Assembly (NCBI GenBank): GCA_950106755.1
Contig: OX467082.1
Location: 62,001 to 126,000, forward strand
DNA: 64,000 nt
Direction of reading: 5' to 3'
From: Climacium dendroides
Taxonomy: Eukaryota > Streptophyta > Bryopsida > Hypnales > Climaciaceae
Shown here one piece after another: positions 24,861-34,829 of the stretch (position 1 is the first letter of the stretch; each line of letters starts with the position of its first letter). The position numbers were made by a program, and so were the translations under genes. The notes under the pieces are model-generated. The model did not search any database, was not told where the DNA came from, and worked only from the letters and a program-made list of their open reading frames with translations.

Positions 24861-27800
24861 TGAATGTACATGCACGTGAAGGAAAAAATGATCATCTACA
24901 ACTTAAATAATTTTAATCAATGCTTCTATAGCAAATCATCTTTCGAGTTTCGATTGGATTGCTATTGGAATATCTACAATCCTCGATGTGCAAAGCCTTC
25001 AGTTGATTGTCGGTGGCATCTACAACTCAAGAACCCTAATTGTCCTTCACTTGGGATTATTGGGGATAGCCATCGCAAATATATTGTTATAGATGCAATT
25101 CATACTCCAAAGTTTGGCGACCAACTTTTTAGATTTGCCATGAGAAATGAAAATAGAGGGATGTTTGCATCAATTTGAGAGCTTGGACACCCTCATGATC
25201 AAGCAGTAGGAGCTCTTGATCCGTAACACTGTTGTGTTTTCTTACCTTGTGTGCTCTCTAGCATATATGTTTAGTCCAAATTTGAATCCAGGTTACAATT
25301 TGATGGAAATGGAAGTAGTTGACGTATCACAATGATAGACTTCTATCAAGTTACAAGGGTATTCAAAGTAGCCCAAACCAAGCCTTGCTATAGGCATTTG
25401 GGGGTTGATTACATGTCAACAAACGAAGTAGACAAGTCCAAAAAACGAGCCGTGATTAACTCGTAAGGCAAACAAGAAAGTCTTGCACAGGGATTCAACC
25501 ACGTTGTGAACTTCAAAGAAAGCTGCAAGATCAACTTTGGTGGTGATTAGAACATGAACTCTACATCTGCGATTGCATGTCCTACTACCATGACAAAAAA
25601 TAGTCCCTTCCTTTAATATTTGGGATCTTGACTGATCACCATTTGCTGCCTCTTGTCCTTGTCATTTTTGATATTACAAGACTGTTGTTGCAACCAAAAG
25701 GTCCAAAACAAATCAGACCTCATAGATTCCAATATCTAGTGATTTCATTGTACTTTCCAAATCCTTGCTTTTGCAGACAAGGATCTTACACGCACCGGAG
25801 CCTAGAACCTAAATGTGGAACGTGGAAGTGACCCTAAACCCTCCATAGTGCAAAGTTAGTGTGTGGGACTATAGGTTGAAAATCATTGAGGATCCCATTG
25901 CAGGGACTCCAAGGCAAGTTGATTTTTAGGAATGGAAATCAAATCAAATCAAAGGCAATTATAGCATTACAAATGAATCTTCCTTGAGCAATCCAAGGGA
26001 ATGGTAGCTCTAGCAAGTTGCCTTTGAAAGCTATTGAGCCTCAAGCCATTGCAGTTCATCGTTATGCGTTGCACGACGTTCCAAAAATGCTAGTGTAAGT
26101 ATGGTCCAAGCTATATTCTACCACAAAGGCGATTCCTATTTCGCATCAATTACAAATGAAAGATCATTCTCAACTCACCAGAAGTTATGACTTGGTGTGC
26201 ATTTATGATGTCCATCAGTTGACCATCAAAGGTACCTTATTGGATTGGGCCTTCCCTTCGCTAGACAAAGTCGTTGCTTCGCTCTCTTGGGCATTCATGA
26301 CTAGTCGACAAAATGTGGCATTCGAGGCCCCCAATTTGGATGCTATGTGGTGGAATCACTGTCCCTAGACTCCAACGCTGCAAAGTTGCTGTGATCCTCA
26401 GAAGCCAGAGCACGACTTGGGATGAATTCTTGTGTGGATAAGAACATAATACATTTACACTAGGATTCTAGAAGATAGGAAGCTACCTTTGGCATGCAAC
26501 TTCTTCCATTTACGGCGCATAGTGTCATCTAGGGAGAAGGAGATGCCTCAGTGCTTACCCAACGGACACTCGCAATAGGGGTGACAAAGCTATGCCAATC
26601 TACAACACGCGATGCACTCACAATCCTCGAAACATTCACCATGGGGACCCCTAGGCCCCAATTCATACTCCCTTATGGCAAATTCTAACCAACTTGGCTC
26701 GCCACCAAATTGATGAGTACACAAGAAAGGTTTTCCAAACTCTGTTTGATACTTTATACCATAAGGTTCCATCTACTTGTTGTGAATGATGAGAAAAAGA
26801 TGCACAGAGCCTCCCTTGAAATCTCCAATGCTAGACACTATCCACAAGAGTGTTGTGTTCACTGTGCACAGGTTCCTAGTTGCACAGGCGACTCTAGTGT
26901 GACAATCTACAAGTCCATAGAACGAACCAAAATTGTGGACAGAGCTTCTAAAACGTGGATAGCTTCAATGGTGGAGATGTGTGGTAGAATGAGAGTCTAA
27001 CAAGGAGATACCCATAACCTTGCATACATTGTACTAGCTAGGGGTGATGCAATTTCTACAGTTGTCTATTCTTTGGCATCCACATTGTGCTGTCAATGCT
27101 TTAATGAGGTGACGATGGAATCCATTTGGGGGGGAAAAGTAAAATAAGTTGAAAACTTGTCCTTTGTATTTGAAGATTAGCAAGGCAAAATCTATTTGCC
27201 GCAATGGATACCCTATTACCCTACTAGGCACATGGTAGGCAACTTCTTCTGTACTTAGGTTGTTGGGGATGAATGTGGCTACCTCTTCTCTCTTGCCAAA
27301 AGATGGAGTCTATGGTGCTTGTGCGTATTCCATGTTGTTATTGAAATGAAATGAAGATTCATTAGTTTGATGCAAATAAACTTTGCTTGGGGTAGGCAAA
27401 ATGTGAGCTAGCCCACCGCACTCATGAGAATATTCTAGCGATGCACATTTCACGTCTTGGAAATTCCAGTTGCCTCACTCTGTGCGTCACGATGCGACCA
27501 AACCCCGGAGCAAGGAATGTGCAAGAGAATGTGGAAGTATCCATCACATTCTGTGATTTAGATTGCATGCAATCATCGAAGTTCATATTTTCAAAGACAA
27601 ATGGCCTTGTAAAGGGTACATTCCCAAACTATGGCCATGTAGGCCCCAACTCTGACCCAATTCCGTACTATGTTTAGGAGTAGCATGCACTACGGAGTGG
27701 GAGCCAGTCCAAACATTGGAATTGTCGATTTGATCATTAGTGTACGAGTTTTGATAACTGGTCGTAACAAGCCATGCATTAGAAGCGCAATATAGTAGTT

Positions 27801-29700
27801 TTTGCATGCTACATTTTGATGGGGGGAAACTGGAGATAGTTGAGTGCCACTATGCAAGTCAAAGTGAAGTTGATGGAAACCATGTTCTTAGACTTGGTTT
27901 TGCGTGACCATGCCATAATGAAACAATCAGATGCTTTCAAAAATGACCTAGACTCACTCTTGTGCAACCCTCAATCCATACTCTTGCGCCATCATTCAGT
28001 AATAGGAACTTGTCATTACTTAGTGAACTCTGCAAGTTGCACTGGGACCCTTGTAGGTGATGCTTGCAAGGACATTCGTGCCCTCTTAGAACATGCTCAA
28101 GCTGATTTTGATTGGAAGATCGTACATGCCCTTGAAAAACCACAGGCAAAATATTGTTCCTTGTATATTCGGGACCCTTGCCGCCCTCAAGGCGAATGAG
28201 CAACCCGCATTATGAGCCATTATGATCCCATTGTAAGATTTTTTGCTACCAATGCCAATCCATTTGTCCTTCCATTTTACAACAAATATCCAGTACTAGA
28301 AATCTTGTACAACTTTGTTCCATCCCTAAACAGCTATGATTCTATATGTTGTAACAATATTCAACCATAAGATGCCTGATACTAATCAAGATTTAGAACT
28401 CCAATTGCAACCATCCAAGCGGAACAAGTTAGTGTTTGTCTCAACATGGAAGCCCCCACATGTGCCCTCATCCATGTACAGACAATATGATGTTCACTGC
28501 ACCTAGCAAACTAGAGTTGCTAGCTAATTGTCCAAGGTATTTATGCTTCGAATGGGTCCTCTTCCACTTTGCTCCCCCGGAATGCAAACTTTGAAGCAAG
28601 CGAGGCCTTCCTCACAAGATGAAAATACATGGTAACTTTGTGTCCCCAACCCACAAGGCAACATCAAAGAAGCCTGACTTGATATCTTCAACTATACATA
28701 CTTTTCTCTAAGCACTTGTAAGCACCAACCCTTCGTCTACCATAACAACCAGTTTCACAATCATGATCTGTCCTTTCAAATTCACACAACATGATTTTCA
28801 AATACATGGAATTTTTTTGGACATCCCGTGTGGCCGTGTAGAAGTTGAGGTGCAAAACCATCCTAGGATTTTCAATTTGACAACTCTCAATTGGTCAGGA
28901 GACAGCTTAATGTACTTGAATGAGCATCCAAGTCTTCAACCTCATTGTCCACTCATCTTTGATTGGGTGTGGTGGTCCGACAGCTCACCGAATTTTATGT
29001 GGATGAGGCTTGCAAGACCAAGCCGTGCCATATGTTTGAGCTGCGTTGTTGGTTAACTTTTGGATCTAGACTCTTGATCAAGTGACCGTCATTGCCAATA
29101 TTATTGGATTCACATCCAAACACTGCTTTTGAATCCATATCTTCTAACCAAGAGGACAAGTCATTTTAATTACGCTCTTTGTAAGATATAAATGAGGCTC
29201 ATGAATCCATGCATGCATGGCTGGTTCCATTATGCCACACATTGTGTTAATGAGGCCTTGCAAGAAGGTTACAAAGGTCAGATGTAGCATTTATTATTTT
29301 TGTATTTCAAAAGAAGATGTATATTTCACAAACAATGTAGGCATACTATGTATAGGTTTGCATAGCCAATGTAGCCAAAGCCACTTGAGGATTATGGAGG
29401 CCTCCTCTAGAATCACAACTCCAAGTTCTTGGTCCATGGAAATGCTGGAAATCCTAGGTCTTCTATTGTGTGCAAGCAATCTGAAAGTACGAGGTCAATT
29501 GACAAACCCTTCATATACTCCTATCTAATTAAGTTTTTATTAAGTATTCAAAACCCTATGTTCATATGTACATAACATTCCTTTTTTTTTCTTGTCATTC
29601 ATTTTTTTTTCCCTTTTAGAAATGCTATGTACTATTTACTTATTTTGCCATCTAACTAGCACAGTTATGGTGGATTTGTGACATGACAAACAAACCCCAA
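24860..29700. other. higher-GC degenerate region, no recognised gene
   Basis: Several short open frames have amino-acid composition unlike chance, for example 24864-25178 (+), 27840-28199 (+) and 28763-29056 (+). Each is isolated and lacks a family signature, and continuing the frame runs into stops. I treat the segment as decayed coding or transposon DNA next to the RecQ-like gene. It could also include the 3' flank of that gene. Confidence 0.35.
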
Positions 29701-29797
29701 ATGGTCTCCTAATGCCCACCATCCCCCTTAGATGCCTCCATTCCATTACAATTCTCTCGCCATTTATATGGTTGTGCAATGCAATTTCTCCCCCCCC

Positions 29798-32700
29798 CTA
29801 GGATCCAATCTCTACGCACACTCGATCGGGCATTGACTCTGGCACCACCGTTGTAATCTTGCCTTGTTTTGAGCTGCTTTGGATGTATAAAATACAGAGG
29901 TGGATGGCATTTGTTCGGAACGTTGGGTGGGGACCCGTCAACCACTTTGCAAATTCTAGATCCTCTAAGTTGTTTGGGCAACCGGATGTTGTCAACACCC
30001 TAGGAAACTCCTCCGGATTTCTCCACACGTACCAACAAAGAGGTACTAGCTTGTCATTTCCAATGGAGCGGCAGGTTGTTCCGAACTTCTCTGGGTGCAT
30101 CACTTGCTGGGCTAGCATAGCAGGCAGGCCGCAACCAAAGCACAAGCAATGCAAGTCGACCTTCCAAGGCAACCGATTGGGGCAGGACTTTGCCCCGTGT
30201 GACCCACCCATGCACTTGAAACAAAGGTTCCGTACATGAGGGCATTGTGGCAACTCGTGTTGTGACTCTACCAAGGGTTGTTTGCGCAGGATGCAAACTA
30301 TGCACTTGCCTTTGCTCCCCTTCAAATATTGTGCCAACTCCAGAAAAACCAACGACTCACTTGCCTGTCGTTGTTGGGTTTCTTTTGCTGACCTGGAGAA
30401 CAACGCATCTTCCATGCACAATCTCTTGTTCGGGGATTCTTGATCCGTCGATGCCACAAAGGCATCATTGGTTGTGCTTGGAAATGGGTCCGTACCATTG
30501 TTATTGGCACTCAAGGATGTACAAATGGGAGCTTGAGGCTGGCGAATTCCCCGTGTGAGAGATAGAACTCGGTCAGCCGTGGCTTCACAGATGTCGCATT
30601 TTTGGGATCCCGAAGAGAAACAATCCAACCCGTGACCGTCGACGTACTCTTGGAGGATCCAACGCCGACACTTCGATCCACCCAAGTACTCCGCAAGCTT
30701 AGTACATGTCTCCTTGCAAGGTCCCCAAGTGAACTTTAGTGTGACTACATGTTTGCAAGGGGCCCCATCACGACCTCCACGGCCACTCTCTTGGGCGAGG
30801 TCAATCATTGAATATGGATCGTCCATGTGCACCACGAGTCGCACCCCACCCAAGTCCACACCGGTACCAAATGCCCCCGTTGCCACCATGATGTCGGCAA
30901 CCCCGGAAGTCCATGCATGGTGTGCTGCGTCTTTGCTTGCTGCATCCAACCGCCCATGGTAATACACAGCAGAAAAGCCTCTTTTGTGAAGCTCTTCTAC
31001 TAGGGACACCGTCGCACGCCGTCCTCGGCAAAACACGATGGACTTGGGGGCCGGTGGTGTTGACGGCATGACTTTCAGTAGCCTGCCAACTCGTGTGCCC
31101 AAGTCCCTCCTCACTTCATAGCTTATATTCGAACGATTCGTTGAACGACGAATAACAGCTAAGTGCTGGGAGTTGAAGAAGTCCTTGAGCTCGCCTTCCA
31201 TGCTTGGCGGTACCGTTCCCGAGAGCAAGAGCAAGGGCACGGGCACCTGCTGAACGTGCGCTAGATCTTGTAGTGCCGGTCGCCATTCTGTGGCTGTTAC
31301 CGCCAGGTGACACTCATCCACCACAATCCTTGCGAGTCGACCTTCCCCGTGCAACCGTGCCAACTCACTCTGGAAGCCCAAAGAGAGGCAATATTCTACG
31401 GACACCAAGAGGATGTCCACAGGACCTGCAACCGGGGATTCTTCGGAATACATGCACATCGATAGGTCCGCCTCTTGTAGGCGGCATATCATTTCCTTTT
31501 TGAGGGCCACAAATGGGCAGATGACGACCGTGGTGTAGAAACCTCTCTCTAGGACTGCAGGCAACAGGAATACTAGGGTCTTGCCTCCTGCCGTTGGTAG
31601 GACCACCAATAGATCTTCTTCTCGAGTCAAGACCCGGTGTATGGCCTCAGCTTGATGCGAACTCTTGAATTGGGTGTGCCCCAACACTGCCAGTCCTTGC
31701 ACCACATTTTCTGAACAAGCGATGGATGGGAAACCAATGCCTACATCTCCCTTAGAATGCACCACCCTCACCTCGTGGTGGTGGTGGTGGTGGGACACTG
31801 TAGGCAACAATGTCGACACTTGTGTCCTGGGAGATAGGGGGCTCTCTGATGGACTTCCTGACAATGGCATTCTTGAGGAACAGGTGGCCACCGTGGCACT
31901 CAAATCCACGGGGAGCATGTCCGAAGCAAGGTGCAGGATCCTATGCCACTCCACAGATAGTAGTCGATACACCTGCAACTCATCTCGACCAAGGTTGGGA
32001 TGGTCGAAGGTGGACCGAGCGTAACATCTGCTTGCCAGTTGTTGGGAATGGCCAGCTTGGCTATCTATTGCCCTGTTGCCTGTGAGGTCTGATATGGAGG
32101 TATATTTCAAAAAACGATGGATCCACGCGATGGCCATGTGTCGCCACGTGCGGAGGGACATGGGGACCAACACGTGGGTTAAGAAGAGGGTTGATATTCC
32201 TTCCGTCAAGTCCGTGCTGCTCATCAATCGTCCTTCCTTCATGGCCAACATGTGGTTGTACAAGAGGGCCTGTTCCGGCTCGTACAAGACCTTGGAAGCC
32301 ACAATCTCCATTTCCCGCACGTACGTGAGATAGTTGACTAGCAAGAAAGTGGTATCCTTGCACAGAAACCGAGCAACGGGTCGTTGTGTCCCTCTCAAGT
32401 TGTCAGATTTCCCGTAGAGGCATAAGAGCATGATCAAATTCTCGACATAGTATACACCCCGAATCTGGACTGCAGTGTTGCAAGTTGTACATGCCAAGAA
32501 TTCTACTCCGCGAGCCGGTTGGCCAGACAAAAGGTGAACCACTGCGAGAAGCTTTTGCAACCACCGTGCAGTCGTGCGCATCCACCTGCTCAGTGCGTCC
32601 CGATTCCAAACAATGTTCCCGGGTCCCTCCTCGTCCACGTGCTCAATGAACTGGGCTCGTAAGGTGCTGTCACGAACGATGTGACAAATGAGGTCTGTCA

Positions 32701-34825
32701 CGCGATCTGAACAGTGGTTGTTCCTATTGTAAACAAAACAGTGTCCCACCTTGTAGTCATGGAGGTTATCCTCCATCTTTCCTCCTGATTTTGTACGAAG
32801 CATGTAGACCTTATTGGATTCATATGTGGGCATCCAGAGTAGCACCTCCTTCTTCAACTCCTCGTAGAGCTCACCAATGGATCGCCGGATCAAGTTGGAC
32901 ACCGCTTGGACATCCACCACTGCGCTTCCCACGAGCAATGCGTCTCCTGACCACATGACATTTGGGAGAGTGGGGTCATTCTTTGTGATAAGCAAGACTA
33001 GCCTCTTTGCCTCGAGTATGGCCGCGAAGGGTGTCCGTCGATCTTCTTGCACAAACGTCAAGAGATGAGATTCCATGGCATCGTCCACCTCCATGCCATA
33101 GTGGGCTACCAATGCATCCTCTGCTTCTATGTCCTCGTTGACTTCTGCACCATCTGAGGCTTCCATATCACCGACGGCTTCCATGTCACCTTCACCCTCC
33201 AACTTTGGTGTCGCAGTGTAGAGAATCGAGTGTAGGACTAGGGAGCGACACCAGTACATCAACCTCGAACAACGATGGGTGATGTCATCTGGTTTCAAGA
33301 CGCGGTGATGTTGGACTGCTGCAAATAACACAAACTTGTACACTAGAAACGATGTCTCCGCAACGAGATGAGACTTCCGCCAACGAAAAAACAATGCCTC
33401 CAAGAGCCTCACACCATGAGCCTTGCACTCCTCCAAATGCCACTGTGACATTCGCTCATCCCCATCTGCTACTTGTAGTGCACCCCAGAGGTCCTGCAAA
33501 GGTCCCCGCACACTAACATCAAGTGGAACCAAGACATGTAGGAGGCCTCCATCACCATTGTCTACGTCATGGTGGTCAAGGGACCGCAGGAGGACCAAAA
33601 TGAAGTGCACCAACGTGGCCACGTAGTCTGCACACGAACGATCTAACCGCAAGAAAGGTTCTGGGGAGGTGTTGCAAGGGTTTTTGGATTTTAGCTTCCT
33701 CCGCAACAAGGTGTCTGCCATGCCAATGTTCTCTTGAAAGTCCTCCATTAGCGCTGCGAAGACTGCGCGCAAACTCTCAGGGAAGAAGCGCTCATCGCCT
33801 TGTAAGTGTGCCGCCACCAGTGGAGCCATAGCCACCACATTTCCACCCATCTTTAGTATGAATTCGTCAAAGTGTAGCATTTTCATGTAGAGCGGAACAT
33901 GCCGCGCATCCTCGTAAGGTGACAACACAATGTCCTTCCTGCGTTCCGCAGCATCCCGGGCGACAATCTCGAAGAGCAGATTGCGCGAAGCCTTCCGCGT
34001 TGGATTGCTGGCGGGTGGAATCACCCCAAACCAACTGTTGTTCCCTGGTGCTGTAGACAGACGTTGTACAGAGCAAGTTTTGTAACTAACTTCTGTTGTG
34101 CGTTGGGACCTATGGTTGTTGCGAAGGTGGGCACTCAACGATTGACGATTTCGAGTATAAAAGATGCAAAACGTGCACCCTGCCCCATCTTCTATCGGCA
34201 ATCCTTCCACGGGCTCTTTCAAGGTGGAAGAGGGCACTTTGTACGGCGCAAGGGCATCCGGACCATGCCTAAGTTCAAACCGCTCCACATCCGCGTGCAG
34301 TAATGCCAAGTTCACCTTCTTTCGCAAGTGCACCCTGGTTGCGTGTTGATGTAGGCTCTCAACCTCCACCCAAATCTGACAAGCTCGACAGATGGCAATG
34401 TGGAGGTCCTTATTCACAAAGAAATTCAATTCTGAAGCGATGTATGAGTCTTGATTGTCATTTGCAGGGATCGCTGAGTGGATAGCCAAAATAGAGCTCG
34501 ATTCTGATTCCCCCTTGCAAGTTTTGCAATGCACTTGCAATCTTTTTGGAAATACACTTTGGTAATGGAGGCAACGAGAACATGTAAATAGTTTTGTGGC
34601 CTTGTTTCGATGCAAAACATCCAACTCCCGGGATCCATGGCCATCTGATGGGAACTTTACGCCACATGTCGAGGCATGGATCCTAGAATGATTCTTCAAC
34701 CCGTCCCTCGTGGCAAACGGCCGATGGTCGCACTTCTTGCACGCATGAGCCATTTTCTTCCTCGAATTGTGATGGTTGTTCCAAATGATTGGCTTGATAC
34801 CAATTTGTAGCCTGCAAGAGTCCAT
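29798..34825 (-). CDS. zinc-finger RecQ-type DNA helicase (TLH-like)
   Basis: A single uninterrupted 1675-codon frame encodes a DNA helicase. C2H2-type fingers lie at about residues 29-50, 82-103, 146-166 and 217-238. A long helical region (about 280-970) has no motif I know. The superfamily 2 core follows: PTAGGKT (1077-1083), DECH (1170-1173), LSGT (1201), KSIVFCR (1261), VATGAFGTGVD (1314-1324) and QESGRGGRDG (1345-1354). A RecQ zinc module has Cys 1386, 1402, 1410 and 1413. A CCHC knuckle lies at 1535-1548. There is no HRDC domain. RecQ enzymes unwind DNA 3'-5'. The finger-RecQ-knuckle layout recalls fungal telomere-linked helicases and DUF3505-RecQ proteins rather than plant RECQ1-5. The first Met may be wrong: an acceptor-like CTTGCAG precedes residue 6, and Met25 (MAHACKKC) is an equally good start. 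It is intronless and GC-rich, with no lesions. Confidence 0.9.
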   Translation of the reverse strand: MDSCRLQIGIKPIIWNNHHNSRKKMAHACKKCDHRPFATRDGLKNHSRIHASTCGVKFPSDGHGSRELDVLHRNKATKLFTCSRCLHYQSVFPKRLQVHCKTCKGESESSSILAIHSAIPANDNQDSYIASELNFFVNKDLHIAICRACQIWVEVESLHQHATRVHLRKKVNLALLHADVERFELRHGPDALAPYKVPSSTLKEPVEGLPIEDGAGCTFCIFYTRNRQSLSAHLRNNHRSQRTTEVSYKTCSVQRLSTAPGNNSWFGVIPPASNPTRKASRNLLFEIVARDAAERRKDIVLSPYEDARHVPLYMKMLHFDEFILKMGGNVVAMAPLVAAHLQGDERFFPESLRAVFAALMEDFQENIGMADTLLRRKLKSKNPCNTSPEPFLRLDRSCADYVATLVHFILVLLRSLDHHDVDNGDGGLLHVLVPLDVSVRGPLQDLWGALQVADGDERMSQWHLEECKAHGVRLLEALFFRWRKSHLVAETSFLVYKFVLFAAVQHHRVLKPDDITHRCSRLMYWCRSLVLHSILYTATPKLEGEGDMEAVGDMEASDGAEVNEDIEAEDALVAHYGMEVDDAMESHLLTFVQEDRRTPFAAILEAKRLVLLITKNDPTLPNVMWSGDALLVGSAVVDVQAVSNLIRRSIGELYEELKKEVLLWMPTYESNKVYMLRTKSGGKMEDNLHDYKVGHCFVYNRNNHCSDRVTDLICHIVRDSTLRAQFIEHVDEEGPGNIVWNRDALSRWMRTTARWLQKLLAVVHLLSGQPARGVEFLACTTCNTAVQIRGVYYVENLIMLLCLYGKSDNLRGTQRPVARFLCKDTTFLLVNYLTYVREMEIVASKVLYEPEQALLYNHMLAMKEGRLMSSTDLTEGISTLFLTHVLVPMSLRTWRHMAIAWIHRFLKYTSISDLTGNRAIDSQAGHSQQLASRCYARSTFDHPNLGRDELQVYRLLSVEWHRILHLASDMLPVDLSATVATCSSRMPLSGSPSESPLSPRTQVSTLLPTVSHHHHHHEVRVVHSKGDVGIGFPSIACSENVVQGLAVLGHTQFKSSHQAEAIHRVLTREEDLLVVLPTAGGKTLVFLLPAVLERGFYTTVVICPFVALKKEMICRLQEADLSMCMYSEESPVAGPVDILLVSVEYCLSLGFQSELARLHGEGRLARIVVDECHLAVTATEWRPALQDLAHVQQVPVPLLLLSGTVPPSMEGELKDFFNSQHLAVIRRSTNRSNISYEVRRDLGTRVGRLLKVMPSTPPAPKSIVFCRGRRATVSLVEELHKRGFSAVYYHGRLDAASKDAAHHAWTSGVADIMVATGAFGTGVDLGGVRLVVHMDDPYSMIDLAQESGRGGRDGAPCKHVVTLKFTWGPCKETCTKLAEYLGGSKCRRWILQEYVDGHGLDCFSSGSQKCDICEATADRVLSLTRGIRQPQAPICTSLSANNNGTDPFPSTTNDAFVASTDQESPNKRLCMEDALFSRSAKETQQRQASESLVFLELAQYLKGSKGKCIVCILRKQPLVESQHELPQCPHVRNLCFKCMGGSHGAKSCPNRLPWKVDLHCLCFGCGLPAMLAQQVMHPEKFGTTCRSIGNDKLVPLCWYVWRNPEEFPRVLTTSGCPNNLEDLEFAKWLTGPHPTFRTNAIHLCILYIQSSSKQGKITTVVPESMPDRVCVEIGS

Positions 34826-34829
34826 TCAC

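Noticed and set aside
31770..31795. Six consecutive His codons in the RecQ-like protein taken as a metal site
   Set aside because: It is a simple CAC repeat in a low-complexity linker before the helicase core, not a conserved motif.
29798..34825. A Helitron Rep/Hel protein
   Set aside because: The helicase motifs are RecQ-type, not Pif1-type, and no HUH Rep motif is visible.
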